Origin: JACRLW01 sp050181465
GTDB lineage: Bacteria; Planctomycetota; UBA1135; UBA2386
Length of the DNA stretch: 64,000 bases
Direction of reading: 5' to 3'
Assembly (NCBI GenBank): GCA_050181465.1
Contig: JBFXDD010000017.1
Coordinates: 43,309 to 107,308, forward strand
Part shown: piece after piece, positions 26,147 to 34,979 of the stretch
Numbering within the stretch: position 1 is the first letter of the stretch
How the letters are laid out: every line of letters begins with the position of its first letter
The notes under the pieces: model-generated
Told to the model about the DNA's origin: nothing
Seen by the model: the letters and a program-made list of their open reading frames with translations, nothing else
Databases searched by the model: none
Made by a program: the position numbers and the translations under genes

Positions 26147-26722
26147 TCACGCCGGGCTCGGCGGCTTGATCGCTTGTCGAGCTCGCCACACGATCTTCTG
26201 AGCACTCGCCTCCGAGACACCTTCACTCTCGGCGATGTCCCGCAGCGTTCGACCGGCCATCGCCATGGCGAGCATCCGCTGTGAGCGCTCATCGAGACCC
26301 CGAACGCGCGCCTCCATTTCTTCGACCAGCTCTCGCCAGACCAGCTGACTCACCGGTCCGGGATCGGGGGCTTCCAAGTCGAGCCCCGAGTCCGCGGCAC
26401 CGTCCGCGATGGGGCGCTCTCGGCCGAGATCTCGCTTCGCAGCCCTGCGCGCTCGCAGTCGACGCACCACCCGAGCCACCAGGATCGACTTGACCAAGCC
26501 GCGCAACGCGGACGGCCCCCGGTAGTCGAATCGTTCCGGTTCGCGAAGGAGTTCCACCAGAGCGGACTGCGCCAGATCCGACGGACTCGCCGCGGGGAGC
26601 GGATTTCCGGACAACCGGCGCTGAGCTTCCGAGCGGGCGACGTCGAGCAGCTCTTTGGCCATGGACTCGATCAGCTCGCGACTGAGGGTGACTTTCGGCG
26701 GATCCGGGTCGTCGGTCGACAT
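26147..26722 (-). CDS. ECF-type RNA polymerase sigma factor
   Basis: 191 residues from ATG at 26722. Region 2 is recognisable around LPAASPSDLAQSALVELL and region 4 around LDERSQRMLAMAMAGRTLRDI followed by the helix-turn-helix SEGVSEASAQKIVWRARQAI. The acidic linker between them is typical. There is no anti-sigma gene. Instead it is divergent, 39 bp away, from a transmembrane Ser/Thr kinase, the arrangement described for planctomycete ECF groups thought to be controlled by phosphorylation. The kinase is therefore its likely regulator (inference). Confidence 0.82.
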   Translation of the reverse strand: MSTDDPDPPKVTLSRELIESMAKELLDVARSEAQRRLSGNPLPAASPSDLAQSALVELLREPERFDYRGPSALRGLVKSILVARVVRRLRARRAAKRDLGRERPIADGAADSGLDLEAPDPGPVSQLVWRELVEEMEARVRGLDERSQRMLAMAMAGRTLRDIAESEGVSEASAQKIVWRARQAIKPPSPA

Positions 26723-26749
26723 GGCGCGAAGGGAGCAATCGAGCGCGCA

Positions 26750-26755
26750 TATACT
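26750..26755 (+). promoter_or_regulatory. Candidate -10 element, possibly for a leaderless kinase transcript
   Basis: TATACT lies 6 bases before the kinase ATG (26762) in the 39-bp gap between the divergent sigma and kinase genes. If used, transcription would begin at or next to the start codon. No matching -35 hexamer is evident, so this is tentative. Confidence 0.3.
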
Positions 26756-26761
26756 AGCGGG

Positions 26762-29242
26762 ATGCTCGCCGATGAGGGCCCGCCGCTGCCGCACAGGTCG
26801 GTTCGAGAGATCCTCACCGAATGGCAGGGGCGATCTCTTCGTGAGAACGGCTCCAAGAACCCGGACGAGTCAGCGACCGAAGGTTTCCTCGAAGAGGTCT
26901 ACCGCGCCGTGATGTTCGAACTCGGCGCGGACGGGAGATCGGAGCCTGAAGCTGCTCTTGGGCAGAGTTCGCACCGGTTCGGGCGATTCCTGATCGAACG
27001 GACCTTGGGAATCGGCGGCATGGGAAGCGTCCACCTGGCGTTCGATCCCAGTCTTGGTCGACGCGTCGCTCTGAAGCAAGTCCGACCCGAGTTCGTCGGC
27101 GCGGACGAGATCAGGAGACGCTTCGAACTGGAGGCGCGGGCAATCTCATCCGTGTCCCATCCGAATCTGTGCACGATCTTCGAGGTCGGCGATCACGACG
27201 GCACGCCGTTTCTCGTCATGCCGTTCATCGAAGGGGATTCCCTGGCGTCGCTGCTCGATTCTCGACGAGCCGACGGCGAAGGCCGCTCGCGCGACCGAGA
27301 AGCGCGGCTGTCGATCGGGTGGTCCGTCTGGTTGGTCGAGACCCTCGCGCGCGCGATCGACGCCGCTCATCGGTCCGGGGTAGTGCACCGTGACCTCAAG
27401 CCCGGAAACATCATGATCCGAGACGACGACTCGCCCGTGATCGTCGACTTCGGGCTGGCTCACTTCATGGATGGCTCCGGAATGACCCGGAGCGGCACTC
27501 GCGCGGGCACCCGTGACTACATGTCGCCGGAGCAGGTCGCACCCGGAGGACGAAGCCCGGATGCCCGTACCGACGTGTGGGCTCTGGGAGTCATCCTCTA
27601 CGAGTGTGTGACCGGCTGTCGTCCGTTCGTGGGGCGCGACGACCGAGAAATCGACAATGCGATCCTGCAGGGCAACCCCGTGCGTCCCAGACGGCGGACA
27701 CAGGGCGTCTCCGTGGATCTGGAGACGGTCATCATCACTGCCTTGGCGGTGGAGCCCGAACGACGCTATCCGAGTGCCCTGGCACTCGCGGAGGATCTTC
27801 GTCGAGTTCGCGACATGGAGCCGATCCTGGCTCGACGCTCCAGTCTCGCGCGCCGAACCTTGCAGTGGTGTCGTCGAGAGCCCATGGCGGCCCTCACGAT
27901 CGTGGTCATCGCGAGTTCCTTGGTGGGGACCGGGGTGCTGCTGCGGAACGCACGACTGGAGAACGAACGCTTCCGGTTGCTCCAGATCGCGGATCGTCTC
28001 TCGCGCGCAGAGTCGACGGCAGCGGCTCTGTTTCCCGTCAGCCCATCGATCGAGGGAGAACTCCGTCAATGGCTCGCCGAGTTCGGCGAGCCGATCCGCG
28101 ATGTCGCGCCCAGGATCGAGCAGGCACTCACGGAACTGGACCGGCAAGCCGCGGCCAAGGGGACGGATTCTCCGGAGGCGTTCCTCCGGGATGCACTCTT
28201 GTCCAAGCGCGAATCCCTCGAACGATTGGCTGGTCGGGGCGGCGTCATCTCCAACATGGAACGTCGGCTGCGTCGCGCGCAGTCGATGAAGAGCGTTTCC
28301 ATGGATCAACATGCCGCCGAGTGGCAGGCGAGCATCGCGCGATCGCGAGGAGTCCTCGACAGCGCCATCCTTGGCCTGGTGCCGCTCGGCCCCGATCCTC
28401 GTTCAGGACTGGAGGAGTTCGTGGACCTGCACACGAGTGCGAACTGGCTCCAGCTTCCGCGTCGGAATCAGGAGACCGGAGAACTCGAACTCGGTGACGA
28501 CTTCGGGGCGATCCTGGTGCTCGTTCCAGGCCGCGTCGCGACGATCGGCGCGCAGGCGAACTCGGACCAGTTGCCGAATTTCGACCCCGCGGCCGGACCC
28601 TCTGTCGGCCTCGAGCAATCGCGCCTTCCGAACCTGCTCGTGAGCAAGTTCGAGTTCACCCAGTCTCAGTGGTCCTGTCTCGAGGCCGGCGAGCCGAGCT
28701 TCTATGCAGCGGGACAGATCATGTTGGGTCGCGAGATCTCCGTTCGCCATCCGGTGGAGAACGTGAGCGCGGTGACCGCCCGACTCGTGCTCGCGCGGGC
28801 CAATCTCCGACTACCCGCTTCCGCGGAATGGGAATATCTCGCACGAAGCGGATCGTCCCTGCCGTGGTACAGCGGATCGACGGTCGAGACCCTGCAGGAC
28901 CACGCAAACGTGCTGGACCGCTTCGCAGTCGAACATGAGCCACAGTGGTGGACGGTGGATGGCCATCGGCGTGAGGGATTTCCGCCGACCGATGACGGCT
29001 ACAACATCCATGCGCCGGTCGGTCGATTTCGGCCCAATGCATTCGGCCTGCATGACGTCCTCGGCAATGTCTTGGAGTTGACCGAGGTCACGGCTGGAGA
29101 TCCGAGCGCCTGCGCGATCCGCGGCGGCGCATTCCTTTGGGACGGCGAACGAGCCAAGTCCTGGCAGTCACACTCGTATCAGGCGACCGCAAAGGATGGC
29201 GCCATCGGGATCCGCCCCGTCCGAACGATTGGACAGGAGTAG
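26762..29242 (+). CDS. Transmembrane Ser/Thr protein kinase with C-terminal FGE-like domain
   Basis: 826 residues. The cytoplasmic kinase domain (about 73-355) has the glycine loop GIGGMGSVHLA, Lys105, HRDLKPGN with Asp211, DFGLA and MSPEQ. One transmembrane helix follows (AALTIVVIASSLVGTGVLL, about 376-396), then a helical linker and an FGE/SUMF1-like domain from about 625 (FEFTQSQWSCLE, LPASAEWEYLARSG, NAFGLHDVLGNVLELT, IRGGAF). The two catalytic cysteines of true formylglycine enzymes are absent at the C-terminus, so this domain is probably a ligand-binding sensor outside the membrane. It is divergent from an ECF sigma, its likely partner. Confidence 0.92.
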   Translation: MLADEGPPLPHRSVREILTEWQGRSLRENGSKNPDESATEGFLEEVYRAVMFELGADGRSEPEAALGQSSHRFGRFLIERTLGIGGMGSVHLAFDPSLGRRVALKQVRPEFVGADEIRRRFELEARAISSVSHPNLCTIFEVGDHDGTPFLVMPFIEGDSLASLLDSRRADGEGRSRDREARLSIGWSVWLVETLARAIDAAHRSGVVHRDLKPGNIMIRDDDSPVIVDFGLAHFMDGSGMTRSGTRAGTRDYMSPEQVAPGGRSPDARTDVWALGVILYECVTGCRPFVGRDDREIDNAILQGNPVRPRRRTQGVSVDLETVIITALAVEPERRYPSALALAEDLRRVRDMEPILARRSSLARRTLQWCRREPMAALTIVVIASSLVGTGVLLRNARLENERFRLLQIADRLSRAESTAAALFPVSPSIEGELRQWLAEFGEPIRDVAPRIEQALTELDRQAAAKGTDSPEAFLRDALLSKRESLERLAGRGGVISNMERRLRRAQSMKSVSMDQHAAEWQASIARSRGVLDSAILGLVPLGPDPRSGLEEFVDLHTSANWLQLPRRNQETGELELGDDFGAILVLVPGRVATIGAQANSDQLPNFDPAAGPSVGLEQSRLPNLLVSKFEFTQSQWSCLEAGEPSFYAAGQIMLGREISVRHPVENVSAVTARLVLARANLRLPASAEWEYLARSGSSLPWYSGSTVETLQDHANVLDRFAVEHEPQWWTVDGHRREGFPPTDDGYNIHAPVGRFRPNAFGLHDVLGNVLELTEVTAGDPSACAIRGGAFLWDGERAKSWQSHSYQATAKDGAIGIRPVRTIGQE

Positions 29243-29361
29243 GATCCGGTGAACGATTCCGGTCACGAACTCCGTCTCATGCCGTCGTTCTCGCACTCGT
29301 CGACGGAGTGGATCCCGTCTCTTCGAGTCGCCATCCTCGCACGAATCAGGCGTCCGACTTC

Positions 29362-30768
29362 ATGAACAAGTCTCTGTTGCTACTCCCGACGCTCCTTGGA
29401 GTCGCCATCGTCGATCTTCGACTGGCTGCTCAGAGCCGCGCCATCATGCCCTCACCGGGATCCCTGGTGATCCGGCGCGAAGTCGCCATCCCCGGCGCTC
29501 GAGCGAGCAACCTCGGCTTTGCGACGCTCACACACTTCGCGGCGTCGCCGTCGAGCACTCCCGGCGTGTTCGACATCATCGTCACCGGACGACTCCCGAA
29601 TCAGATCTTCTCCAGCGCCAGGAGTGGAACCTGGGACACTCGGACAACGCCGGGCGTCGTGATCGTCCAGGGCGGCGAACTGGGCGGGGTGAACTGCTCG
29701 CCGTCGCGCAACAAGTCCATCGTGGTGTCCGACGGCGTTCAATCATCCGGCGGCATCACGTTCCCGGACCGTCCGGTGATTCACACCGAGGGCACAGATG
29801 GCGGCCCCTTGAGCTTTCGGACCCTGGGATGCCCCGAGACGAGTGAGTTCGCCGGCATGCGTTCCTACTGCCCGTCGGTGATCGTCACCGACGAACGCAC
29901 TCCACCCGCGCCACCGATGCGGGCATTCGTGACGTATGTGAGCGGAGAAGCAATCGGCAACGAGATTCGCTGCGTCGAGATCAACCTCGACCCCAACTGG
30001 CGACCGACTGGTTCGGGAACACCCTGCCAGGCGCCCGGCAACTGCGGATCCGGTGCCTGCCAGGAGGTCATGGGTTTCGAGAAGGGACCATCGACCACGG
30101 TGCTGCGTGCGTCCTCTTCGACTTCCCACTCCATCCTGCGATTCCATTGCGTGAGCGCACTCATCGCGGCCGACGAGCTGCCAGTCGGTCTGATCTCGAC
30201 CGCCTGGGAGATCGACGGCGGCGCGTTCCGGAAGTCCTTGTTCTGGTCCGGCGACTTCGCCGTCGACGCAAGCGCAGCGGAACTCGATCGGATCGACATC
30301 CCATCGGGATCGGAAGTCTCGGGCTCCGGCAACTCCTTGGGGGGTACGAGCTTCTACATTCGCCCCGTGCCGGGAACCCCGGGCGATTTCGAGGTCGTTC
30401 GCCTCGACATGGTGGCCCTCTCCGTCGCGGCCGTGCGCGGCGGCAACCCAGCGAGCCTTCGCCTCGTGATGCCGCACGACTACCCCGACGGCCGCGGGGT
30501 GATGGTGTTGTTCACGGGAGGTCTCTCCTTCACTCCGCTGATCCTCGGCGGGTTCGATGGCGCCCTCTATCTGGATCTGGCCACGCTGACGCCCATTTTC
30601 GCACCACTCCCGATCGTCGACGGCACCGCGTCCATCACCTTTCCAATGCCGCCGGGGCTGCCGCTCGGACTCGAGTTACCGGTCCAAGCTGCGATCTTGG
30701 AATTCGTGGGAGGAAGCCTGATCGGCGGGACTTTCACGAACCTGTCCAAAGTCGTGATTCGCTCGTGA
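29362..30768 (+). CDS. Secreted protein of unknown function
   Basis: 468 residues from ATG at 29362. The signal peptide (SLLLLPTLLGVAIVDLRLAA) leads to a beta-rich, Gly/Ser/Pro-rich mature part with a few cysteine pairs (GTPCQAPGNCGSGAC). No enzyme motif or repeat family is recognised. It lies 119 bp after the kinase on the same strand, so it may be a target of the same regulation. It is convergent with the SGNH hydrolase gene, 16 bp apart. Confidence 0.7.
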   Translation: MNKSLLLLPTLLGVAIVDLRLAAQSRAIMPSPGSLVIRREVAIPGARASNLGFATLTHFAASPSSTPGVFDIIVTGRLPNQIFSSARSGTWDTRTTPGVVIVQGGELGGVNCSPSRNKSIVVSDGVQSSGGITFPDRPVIHTEGTDGGPLSFRTLGCPETSEFAGMRSYCPSVIVTDERTPPAPPMRAFVTYVSGEAIGNEIRCVEINLDPNWRPTGSGTPCQAPGNCGSGACQEVMGFEKGPSTTVLRASSSTSHSILRFHCVSALIAADELPVGLISTAWEIDGGAFRKSLFWSGDFAVDASAAELDRIDIPSGSEVSGSGNSLGGTSFYIRPVPGTPGDFEVVRLDMVALSVAAVRGGNPASLRLVMPHDYPDGRGVMVLFTGGLSFTPLILGGFDGALYLDLATLTPIFAPLPIVDGTASITFPMPPGLPLGLELPVQAAILEFVGGSLIGGTFTNLSKVVIRS

Positions 30769-30784
30769 GTCCCGGGTGAGACGA

Positions 30785-32521
30785 TCACCGCCGCAGCCTG
30801 ACCTTCGCATCCTCGGCGACCAGGCGGGCGATGCGCGCATAGCCCGCATCATTGCAGTGGCCGTCGGCCACGAAGAGCTGGTCGCGTTGCGTGGATCGCA
30901 GCGCGATTCGGAAGTCCGCCTCGACATCGATTAGCGGCAGACCCCCGCGACGTGCCGTCTCGGCGATGGAGTCGCCGAGTTCGCCGAGCGGCTCGGGATA
31001 GTTCAAGACGACGAGCTGCGCGCCGCGCGACCGGCAGAACTCGGCCATCCGCATCAGGTGGATACTCAGAACCGCGGCTGGTTGGAGCTTTGCGGCGGTC
31101 GCTTCCCGCCACCATTGCTCGGCCTGCTCGCGCTGACCTCGATCGAGCCCGAGCGACGCCACTGCCGACTCGAATGCCGCGCGCGTGGGAGGCCGATCGG
31201 TCAACCGTTGGACGACGTGTGCCTCATTGCCGTCGATCAACGCCGCCTGCACCGTGCTCGCCAGAGCGTCGATCTCGCGATCCGCGCGACGATCGAGAAT
31301 GCCCGCCCGCAGTCGATGCAGCGCCGCTCGCCACGGCTCGGACGAAGACGCCGTCGATAGCGCCGACTCGGCGATCTCCAAAATGCGCTCGTCATCGCGC
31401 GGGTCCGTCGCCGAGTGACGAACCAGCATCCACCACAACTCGGACTCACCGGGAGCTGCCGCGAGCGCCGACCCGGCGAGAGCGACCGCCTTCGCCGAGT
31501 TTCCCATCGCAAAGTGCGCGGCGACCAGCGGTTCGACGTCGGCCACGACGACGCGGTCGCCGGCGCGCAAGATCCTCGCTTCGAGTTCACCGAGCATCTC
31601 GTTCGCCGTAGTCGCTTGCCCACCCACGAAGAGGCAACGGGCTCGCAGGGCATGGAGGGTCGGCGAGTCGTCACCGGCCGCACGCAGGGCCGACAGCGAG
31701 GCCTGCGCGACTTCGACATCCGACTTCGCCAGTGCAGCCACGATCGCCGCATACGGATCGACCCGACGCGGGCCGCGCTCGAACTCGAGCGGCTCCGATC
31801 CAAGTGACTCGCTGCGCAACCTCAGCCGATCGACGACCACCGACCATTCGGCCTCGATCGGCTCATCGGGTTGCAGAGCGAGCGCAATCCCGGTGCCCGT
31901 CGAACTCCACCGCGAATGGCGATCCCCCACGCGCAGATCGCCGTCGAGCCCGAACTCGATCTCGAACTCGCCGCTGTGCCAGGTGCCGAGCAAGGGCGAA
32001 ACGTCACGCGAAGTCACTGGATCGTCGCCGAACAGCGAGTGAGCGATCCGGCCGAACAGTGCGAGCGTGCGCACGCGAAGGGGAAACCCCGTGTCCTGTT
32101 CGTCCGTCGCCGACGGCTCGATCGTTATCGGTTCGGGGTGACGAAAGCGATCGTTGTGCCCCACCAGAACGTAGACCAGACGCGGCTCGACGGCGGCGAA
32201 CTGTGCCGCTAGTCGACGCAACACATCGGCCGAGTCTTGGCCGGCCTTGCCGCCGTTCACCACCACGGCATCGGCGATGCTCTCGCGCAACAGTGTTTCC
32301 GCCTGTCGCGGATAGTCGTTGCCGCCACTGGCGCCGAGGCCGAAGGTGAAGGAATCACCGACGCAGAGGACGGCGTGCTCGCTCGCGACCGTGCGGACCG
32401 AAAATCCGCCGTGCTTGCGCCAGGTCAGGTAGGCGAGGCCTTGCATCGCCAGTTCGAACGCGACCAGCGCGAACCCGAAGCCGATCGCGATCGCTCGCAG
32501 TCTGCGCGTCGATCTCGTCAT
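30785..32521 (-). CDS. Membrane-anchored SGNH/GDSL-type hydrolase with helical-repeat insert
   Basis: 578 residues from ATG at 32521. After an N-terminal anchor (AIAIGFGFALVAFELAMQGLA) comes block I (CVGDSFTFGLGA), the block III-like VLVGHNDR, and at the C-terminus FVADGHCNDAGY with the Asp-His pair, so the Ser-Asp-His set is complete. Between them lies an insert of about 300 residues with TPR-like helices. SGNH proteins of this type often act on acylated or acetylated cell-surface sugars. The start overlaps the stop of the pseudouridine synthase gene (ATGA). Confidence 0.8.
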   Translation of the reverse strand: MTRSTRRLRAIAIGFGFALVAFELAMQGLAYLTWRKHGGFSVRTVASEHAVLCVGDSFTFGLGASGGNDYPRQAETLLRESIADAVVVNGGKAGQDSADVLRRLAAQFAAVEPRLVYVLVGHNDRFRHPEPITIEPSATDEQDTGFPLRVRTLALFGRIAHSLFGDDPVTSRDVSPLLGTWHSGEFEIEFGLDGDLRVGDRHSRWSSTGTGIALALQPDEPIEAEWSVVVDRLRLRSESLGSEPLEFERGPRRVDPYAAIVAALAKSDVEVAQASLSALRAAGDDSPTLHALRARCLFVGGQATTANEMLGELEARILRAGDRVVVADVEPLVAAHFAMGNSAKAVALAGSALAAAPGESELWWMLVRHSATDPRDDERILEIAESALSTASSSEPWRAALHRLRAGILDRRADREIDALASTVQAALIDGNEAHVVQRLTDRPPTRAAFESAVASLGLDRGQREQAEQWWREATAAKLQPAAVLSIHLMRMAEFCRSRGAQLVVLNYPEPLGELGDSIAETARRGGLPLIDVEADFRIALRSTQRDQLFVADGHCNDAGYARIARLVAEDAKVRLRR

Positions 32522-33558
32522 CCGTCGACCGCAGCACGGTGGACCCGAAGCCACGCAAGGAGTCGCTCCATGTCGGACGGCATCGGCGACTCGAATGCCA
32601 TGCGCTCATGTGTGTGCGGATGATCGAACTCGAGCCGAATCGCGTGGAGACAGTGGCGTGCGGGATCCGGGGCTTCGGGCGGAAGCGCAACCTGCTGATG
32701 ATTACGCGACCGATAGACATGATCGCCCACGAGCGAATGGCCGATGCTCGTGAGGTGCACGCGGATCTGGTGAGTGCGACCGGTCTTGGGCTTGCACCTC
32801 ACGTGAGAGAAGCCGACGAAGCGCTCGACGACCTCGTAGTAGGTGCTCGCTTCGCGACCACCTTCCTTCACCACCACCATTCGATCGCCGCGATCGGGAT
32901 GAGGAGCGATCGCGCGCTCGATCCAGTCGGAGTCGAAGCGTGGGACACCGAAGACGATCGCGCGGTATTCCTTTTCCACCGTCCTGGCCTTGAACTGCGC
33001 CTTGAGTGCCAGCAACGCGGCGTCGGTGCGAGCGACGACCATGACCCCGGAGGTCTCGCGATCGAGCCGATGGACGATTCCGGGCCGGTCCTCACCGCCG
33101 GCTCGACTCAGGCCCGGCCGGAGCGACTCGAGCACATCGGCGAGATTCCCGCCGCTCGGGCGTGCACCTTCGGGCCGGTGACTCGACAGTCCTGCCGGCT
33201 TGTCGACGACCAGCAGCAGGGCATCCTCGAACAGGATCCGCGGCGCCACCTCCGGCAGCAGGGCGACTGGGGCGGGAGCCGGGTCGTCCGGCAACTCCAG
33301 GGGGAGCACGAGAATCCGCTGGCCGGCGGTCACGGACTGACCGGGCTTCGCCGGTTTGCCGTCGACCAACACACCGCCGGCCTTTGCCAGGGCCTTGATC
33401 CGGCTGCGCGACTCGAGTCCGGCACCTCGCGCCAGGAAGATGTCGAGCCGCTCGCCCTCGGCCTCCGCAGGCACCTCGATGGCGACGGGCGTGCGCCGGA
33501 CCGGAGGCACGGGTTCGGCACCGGATTCGCCGCCGGCGAGGTCGGAAGGGTTGTCCAC
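32518..33558 (-). CDS. RluD-family 23S rRNA pseudouridine synthase
   Basis: 346 residues from GTG at 33558. An N-terminal S4 RNA-binding domain (RLDIFLARGAGLESRSRIKALAK) precedes the RluA/RluD catalytic domain with the invariant HRLDRETSGVMVVAR (catalytic Asp), then KTGRTHQIRVHL. A 20-residue acidic/proline head precedes S4. It modifies uridines in large-subunit rRNA; the exact site cannot be told. A DnaA-box-like TTGTCCACG overlaps the start codon. Confidence 0.92.
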   Translation of the reverse strand: MDNPSDLAGGESGAEPVPPVRRTPVAIEVPAEAEGERLDIFLARGAGLESRSRIKALAKAGGVLVDGKPAKPGQSVTAGQRILVLPLELPDDPAPAPVALLPEVAPRILFEDALLLVVDKPAGLSSHRPEGARPSGGNLADVLESLRPGLSRAGGEDRPGIVHRLDRETSGVMVVARTDAALLALKAQFKARTVEKEYRAIVFGVPRFDSDWIERAIAPHPDRGDRMVVVKEGGREASTYYEVVERFVGFSHVRCKPKTGRTHQIRVHLTSIGHSLVGDHVYRSRNHQQVALPPEAPDPARHCLHAIRLEFDHPHTHERMAFESPMPSDMERLLAWLRVHRAAVDG

Positions 33559-33739
33559 GATCGTGGAAAACTATCCCCAGCGCTGCAGATCCGCCAATCA
33601 CAAGGCCCCGGCCACGGTGGACAAGGAGCGACGCTCCGGCCGTTTCCACAGTCTTTCCACTGGGCGTGCGGACCACCCCCGAGTGGTGTGTAAGGCCGCA
33701 GACCGATCGTGGAAACTCGGTGGAAAACTATGTGGAAAG
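33551..33739. promoter_or_regulatory. Cluster of DnaA-box-like sites
   Basis: At least eight 9-mers close to TTATCCACA or TTTTCCACA occur in 190 bp. On plus: TTGTCCACG (33551), GTTTCCACA (33642), CTTTCCACT (33653). On minus: TTTTCCACG (33562-33570), TTGTCCACC (33616-33624), GTTTCCACG (33708-33716), TTTTCCACC (33719-33727), CTTTCCACA (33731-33739). A weaker CTATCCCCA is at 33571. They lie between the divergent rluD-like and HD-GYP genes. This could be a replication origin or a DnaA-controlled promoter region. No obvious AT-rich unwinding segment is seen. Confidence 0.45.
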
Positions 33740-33819
33740 CGTTTTCGCCCGAGCGGGTCATCGCTAGCCTCTGCCACGCTCTTCGTTCCTTCGACGGCCC
33801 ATGCGGCCGGCAGTTCTCG

Positions 33820-34854
33820 ATGCCTCACGACTCCATTCTCATGGTTGCCCCGTCGGTATTGGCTCAGCGCAAGATCCTGCTTGCCGACGACGACCCGGCG
33901 AGTCTTGCCGCCGTGTCCGCCATCCTGGGCTCAGCCGGAGCGATCGTCACCGCTTTCGATGACGTCGACCGCGCACTCGCCACGATCGCTCAGGACTCCT
34001 TCGACCTCGTCGTCACCGACCTCTATCTCGGCGATGTTCGCCTCGGCTTCGAACTCGCGGACGCGGCGCGGCGCTGTCGCCCGGAAGTCCCGGTGGTGAT
34101 GCTGACCGGCCAGCCGAGCTTCCGCGGCGCGAACGATGCGATGCGGAGCCAGGTACGGGAGATGGTCGTCAAGCCCGCCGAGCCCGATCGGCTCGTGGAG
34201 GCCTGCGGCCGCGCGATCGCGGCGGCGCTGGCCGAACGCAGGGCGCGCAAGCTGGAGAGTCAGAATCGGATCCTCTCGCAAGTCGCGCCGCGGATGATCG
34301 AAGCCAAGGATCCGACGACGAGCGGTCACGCGGACCGTGTCGTTCACTATGCGGACCGCCTGGCCCTGCGCTGCGGCGTCGGCGAGCGCGATCGCGAGTC
34401 CCTGCGGCTCGCCGCCCTGCTCCATGACGTCGGCAAGATCGGCGCTCCCGATGCAATCCTCTGCAAGGAAGGACCGCTCGATGCCAACGAGCGCAAGGTC
34501 ATCGAACAGCACCCGCAGATCGGCTTCGATATCCTCGCCGGCCTGGAGGACTGCGAGGACACCCGCAACTGGGTCTACCAGCACCACGAGCGCTGGGACG
34601 GTCGCGGCTACCCGAACCGCCTGGCCGGGGAGGACGTCGCGCTCCCGGGTCGCATCCTGATCCTCGCCGAGGTCTATGACGCTCTTGCGGAAGCCCGCTC
34701 CTACAAGAGTGCATGGCCGATGGAGCAGATCGTCGGCTTCTTCCGCGACCAGGCCGGCAAGCACTTCGACCCGGATCTCGCCAACTTGGTGGCCGACGGG
34801 CTGGCGGCCGAGGGCCGCCGGTTCTTCGCGGCGAGCGGCGAACTCCTCTTCTGA
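33820..34854 (+). CDS. Response regulator with HD-GYP phosphodiesterase domain
   Basis: 344 residues from ATG at 33820 (33841 is an alternative). The receiver domain has KILLADDDPAS, the phosphoacceptor Asp in VVTDLYLGD, MLTGQ, and the Lys in VVKPAE. The HD-GYP domain has HADRVVHYA, LLHDVGKIG (HD) and HHERWDGRGYPN (GYP), all metal and substrate positions intact. It should hydrolyse cyclic di-GMP on phosphorylation. No histidine kinase is nearby. The upstream region carries the DnaA-box-like cluster. Confidence 0.93.
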   Translation: MPHDSILMVAPSVLAQRKILLADDDPASLAAVSAILGSAGAIVTAFDDVDRALATIAQDSFDLVVTDLYLGDVRLGFELADAARRCRPEVPVVMLTGQPSFRGANDAMRSQVREMVVKPAEPDRLVEACGRAIAAALAERRARKLESQNRILSQVAPRMIEAKDPTTSGHADRVVHYADRLALRCGVGERDRESLRLAALLHDVGKIGAPDAILCKEGPLDANERKVIEQHPQIGFDILAGLEDCEDTRNWVYQHHERWDGRGYPNRLAGEDVALPGRILILAEVYDALAEARSYKSAWPMEQIVGFFRDQAGKHFDPDLANLVADGLAAEGRRFFAASGELLF

Positions 34855-34979
34855 GCACGATCGGCCGAACGCGCCCCTTGCGAGAGCCCGAGTCGTCGCG
34901 AGAATAGCGGCTCCGCGCGTCCACCCTCGGCGCGCTCCACCCCGCCGCAGCCCACTCGCACGGGTTGCATTCTGCCTCC

